The notes under the pieces are model-generated. The model was not told the DNA's origin and searched no databases. It saw only the letters and a list, made by a program, of their open reading frames with translations. Positions 60,501 to 64,000 of a DNA stretch of 64,000 bases are shown piece after piece. Position numbers and translations under genes: made by a program. The DNA is taken from positions 32,024,308 through 32,088,307 of the forward strand of contig NC_084666.1 of the NCBI RefSeq assembly GCF_028389875.1, written 5' to 3'. This stretch comes from Rhea pennata. Taxonomy: Eukaryota > Chordata > Aves > Rheiformes > Rheidae. Position 1 is the first letter of the stretch. Every line of letters starts with the position of its first letter.

Positions 60501-62610
60501 TCTTATTTACATGCAAGTGACTTCTCCTTTTTGATCTTCATGTAAGCTTTTCTTTCTGTGCAGTTGTCATTTCAGAGCATTTCTCCCATCATGCTCAGAG
60601 CAATCAGCCAGAGCTGTCTGTCTATAGCTGCAATATAGCAGTACAAACAAAAGGAGGGAATGCTTTCAAGGCCTTTTATATTGCTTTCTTCATACCTGTG
60701 ACACACTACTTGACAATTGCACTTCCTTCCTCATTTTTACGACAAACAAGGTGTCATCAAACAAACTCTAAAATACATTCTTTTTATATTTATTGACTGG
60801 CTATTAAAGATGTTTTACATCTTTGTATCAAAACCTCTGAGGTATCTGATCTCTTGAAATCTGCTTGTCCAAACAGACTCAAGTAGGGCTTTGAAATAGA
60901 CTTTCTGCATGATGCTGTATAGAATGTAAAAGATACAAAGCATAAGATGTGTTATTTAAATGCCTACATTTAATCATGAATTGCTGATATTCAGTGTGCA
61001 GTGCTTAAGGTGGCATTAAAAGTATTTAATATCCTTCCTGACTAGATTTAGTAGCAGAAGTAGAAGCTTAGGTCTAAAGACTTAAACTCAGTCTAGCATC
61101 AAAAGATGGGAAAATACCTTTGTGAATCAAATGGAAGCTTGGAAGGCAAAGTTTCAGTTAGTAAATATTGTGCATTTTTAATGATTCTTTCAAGTGTGTT
61201 ATTTGGTTCTCATGATAGTCTAGTTAACTCTTCTTTATGTTGTTGTTGTTTTGTTTTGTCTTTGTAGTCTATCTCCGTGATACGTGTGGAGATCTCTGAG
61301 GTTGTTACTATGTTCTTTTATGTTTGAGGATGGGAGATAATATTCCCAGGAAGGCACTCCTCTTTCAGGATGATTAGCATTTAGGGAGGACTGCTATATG
61401 ATATAAGTTTGGGGGAGATATTTGTACAGTGGTGTCCAAGAGTAATATGGATGAGACTTCTTTCTTTTTTTCTTTTTGATGTCCTTAATAAAGTGATACA
61501 GTGAATGGCTGCTGAGAGTGACTTTGGAGAATGTATGAAGACATTCATTCCAACATCAAGATTTTTTTTCTTAAATCTATTTTATGTCCTTTGTTTTTAA
61601 GTTATGAGAGCTGCAAATTGTTGCTGTGTGTGAAATGTGGAAGTCATGAGTCAGGCTTTTGTGAAATCACAGTTGCAATGTTTTGGATTAATTTTAATTT
61701 TATCAGTATGCAGAAGAAAAAGTAGGAAGCAGCTGCTGATGTCAAAAAAGCTGTTCTTTTTCCCCAATGGCTTTGCCTTACATTTGATATTAATAGGCTG
61801 GAAGGAGTAGAAGAAGCTCTAGCAGCATATTCTTTGAATACGAGATCAGTGGGTGAAACAAGAATTGTGCAGGAACCAACTTTTGCGGAGGCCCCCAAGC
61901 ATGCATGGACACATTTTGGCATAGTGGTTCAAGCCGGGTGTTTGGCGCATCATTTTGTTATTAGAGAATGCAGATGATTGAGTACTTGAGGTGATTTTTT
62001 TCAGCCATTCCTGAAAACAGAAAATCTATCCACAAATCAGAGAAGATGACAGGAAGTCCTTCTTGAATATTTCAAGATACAATTAATTTGGAACTTTTTT
62101 TACTGTAAAGTGTCAATGAAAAATACCAAAGTTTCTTATTGTGGCAGTGTTGGGAAGTATCAATATAGAATATATTCAGTAACTGTAAAATCCACATGAA
62201 TGACATAATGTTAGAGTTTTAATTTTGTATTTGTTTTAATGAAAAATATTCAAGTGACTATTACATAGATTGTCATGTACTCTATCTAGCGTTAAGTTGA
62301 ATTTTAAAAGAGATTTAAACATCCAAAGGTGTGGCTGGATTTTTTTAAAAAACTTTTGGTCTGAATTAATTAGTGTAGAATGTATTCCTTATAGGTCTTA
62401 TGAGTATAGAATAGGTAATACAAATGTCCTTAAGAGACCTTTAAAGTATTTAACAAAATGTACACGTTCATTATGTAAGAGTTTTAATATAAATATTATA
62501 CATATCCACATGTACAATAATGCTCCTTCTAATACATATATCTGATATTTGCAAATTTAGGAAGGGAAGACAAAATAAACCTAATATGATATACCATTTT
62601 TTGTCTTCAG

Positions 62611-62658
62611 GTGTGATATCTTACACAGAATATTTGTTCCTCTTATGTATTTTAACAA
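62611..62658 (+). CDS. MICU3: MICU3 coding exon 5
   Basis: A 48-nt exon between acceptor TCTTCAG and donor ACAA|GTAAGT. With the preceding base it encodes GVISYTEYLFLLCILT, identical to the family segment before the first EF-hand. Both boundary phases (1 and 1) fit the neighbours. Confidence 0.97.
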
Positions 62659-63746
62659 GTAAGTATTTGGGAACGGGGAGGGGGACAACTCCTTACAATT
62701 TATAAGCACCAAATGTATTCCTGTACATCAATCAGAATATTCTTTTCTTCTCTGCAGCTTAGCCCAATATGGAGAAAATTGAATCATGCATCTCTGTGTC
62801 CATTTGAACCTCTCCTGTCCTACTAAAATCTTGTGTTATGTTTTAAGTGCTTTCTTATCTGAAACACCTTTTACTGAGTGTTGTGAAAGTTCATCCATAC
62901 CTTTCAGCTGAACTCTAGTTAAGAGATTATCTTTATTTTGTTATTTGAAATTCCTGTAAAACATTTGGTTGAATTTAATGAAGTCCATAAAGGACATTGA
63001 ATTTTATGGGGAAAAAAAACATATATATTATTACTATTTTGTTCCATCTATTAGTGCATAGTGGGAGACGTCAATGTGACAATTACATCAGTATCTATTT
63101 TTCATTTTAGAAGATGTGTCAAACTAAGTGTTGGTTTATATAAGAAAACACTAACAATTAAATACTTTTTCTTATACCACCTGTGAAACCAATGTAGAAA
63201 AAGCTTGGCTAGAGTAAACAACCTGATTCATTTTTTTTTTTTTGATAGTTTAAGAGGTGCTTTTCCGGAAAGAGCAAAGTATTTTATTTGTCTTTCATTA
63301 GTAAGTATTTCTGTTGGATTCATTAGGATTTTCTTCAGACATGGTTTGGATCTGGGGTCTGAATCAGGCGGAGCAAGAAGTTTTTTGAAGTGTCCTGTTA
63401 AACTCCTGTGTTTCCATTAAAAGTTAAATAAAATGGGTTCTATAACCCATGTCTATAAGTTAGCACTCATTACTACCAAACCAACCATTACTGCAAGGTG
63501 TTTCTTCTTTGGATAATTCCTGTTGTATTTCTACTGGGTATTTCCTCTAATTTATGAACTTGAATATATCCATAACATGGGTAGTATTATTAAATCAGTG
63601 TTATGATTTGCATTTTCTATGTGCACCAATGTACTAGTTTAAACTGGTTAAGGATATAGCTTTTATAAACAGATGCCAAATAATATCTTAGTTCTATACT
63701 TGTTTTTTCTAAGCAAATGAAGGACTTTTTTTTTTTTTTTTTGCAG
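62659..63746 (+). other. MICU3: MICU3 intron 5
   Basis: This 1,088-bp intron runs from GTAAGT to TTGCAG with a 17-nt T run as polypyrimidine tract. AT-rich; nothing else recognised. Confidence 0.9.
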
Positions 63747-63829
63747 AGCCTCATGCAGGTTTTAGAATTGCTTTCAACATGTTCGATACTGATGGCAATG
63801 AGATGGTGGACAAAAAGGAATTCTTGGTG
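63747..63829 (+). CDS. MICU3: MICU3 coding exon 6 with first EF-hand
   Basis: An 83-nt exon after TTGCAG. With the preceding base it encodes KPHAGFRIAFNMFDTDGNEM and VDKKEFLV, ending at GTG|GTATGT. The 12-residue loop DTDGNEMVDKKE has Asp at 1 and 3, Asn at 5, Asp at 9 and Glu at 12, so it is a complete calcium-binding EF-hand of the kind that lets MICU proteins sense intermembrane-space Ca2+. Coding total in the window is 696 nt, exactly 232 codons. Later exons, including the second functional EF-hand, lie beyond the right edge. Confidence 0.97.
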
Positions 63830-64000
63830 GTATGTGTATTCAGTCTGAATATTTTGATGTAATCTTGAAATTCATTACTTCTTCCAGATTCATACTCATG
63901 ATCATGCCGTGTTCATGAGAACATATAAAGTGGTAAATAATAGCTCTTCATTATAGTGCATGTGTTTACTGTATATGATTTTCTTTTTGACATTTAATTC
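63830..64000 (+). other. MICU3: MICU3 intron 6 (partial)
   Basis: Begins at donor GTATGT and runs off the window. No feature seen in the 171 bp available. Confidence 0.9.

Larger units (their letters stand above)
59334..62610 (+). other. MICU3: MICU3 intron 4
   Basis: This 3,277-bp intron runs from GTGAGG to TCTTCAG. It holds a MIR-type SINE relic (60,163-60,355) and a possible ancient CR1/L3 tail (60,448-60,500). The rest is AT-rich. Short open frames at 61,531-61,922 have no recognisable homology. Confidence 0.85.

Overview
This is a nuclear genomic window from a bird. Four things point that way: intron-containing vertebrate genes with canonical GT/AG splice sites, an AT-rich background broken by two sharp CpG islands, CR1-type LINE fragments with a CATAGAAT (minus strand ATTCTATG) tail, and the FGF20-MICU3 gene order known from amniotes. 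I see no bacterial, phage or CRISPR features. Species cannot be fixed from the sequence alone.

Layout. 1-32,000 is mostly a non-coding flank on the 3' side of FGF20. It holds simple repeats, a 5'-truncated CR1 LINE with an uninterrupted C-terminal reverse-transcriptase reading frame (20,072-20,822), a diverged duplicated element (about 13,756 and 17,368) and several GC-richer patches between 16.7 and 19.1 kb. 32,186-36,793 carries the complete FGF20 coding sequence on the minus strand in three exons (292 + 104 + 246 nt, 213 aa). Its CpG-island promoter has a TATA-like element and a GGGGCC repeat. About 400 bp of almost purely alternating purine-pyrimidine sequence lies just inside intron 1. 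36,794-43,227 is the divergent interval between the two genes. From 43,228 to the right edge is the 5' part of MICU3 on the plus strand: six coding exons (300, 154, 32, 79, 48 and 83 nt, together exactly 232 codons) up to and including the first EF-hand. The remainder lies beyond the window.

MICU3 introns contain a perfect 125-bp tandem duplication, a second CR1 fragment that lacks its 3' end, and a well-preserved relic of a MIR-type CORE-SINE.

The two genes are neighbours but not functionally linked in an obvious way. FGF20 encodes a secreted heparin-binding growth factor of the FGF9 subfamily. MICU3 encodes a mitochondrial calcium-uniporter regulator. They are transcribed head to head, with start codons about 6.4 kb apart and separate CpG islands. 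I did not find an undescribed biological system. The most notable items are structural: the alternating tract beside FGF20 exon 1, the in-frame upstream ATG of FGF20, the templated-looking 28-bp repeat exactly 890 bp apart, the exact tandem duplication, and two same-orientation CR1 copies that bracket FGF20.
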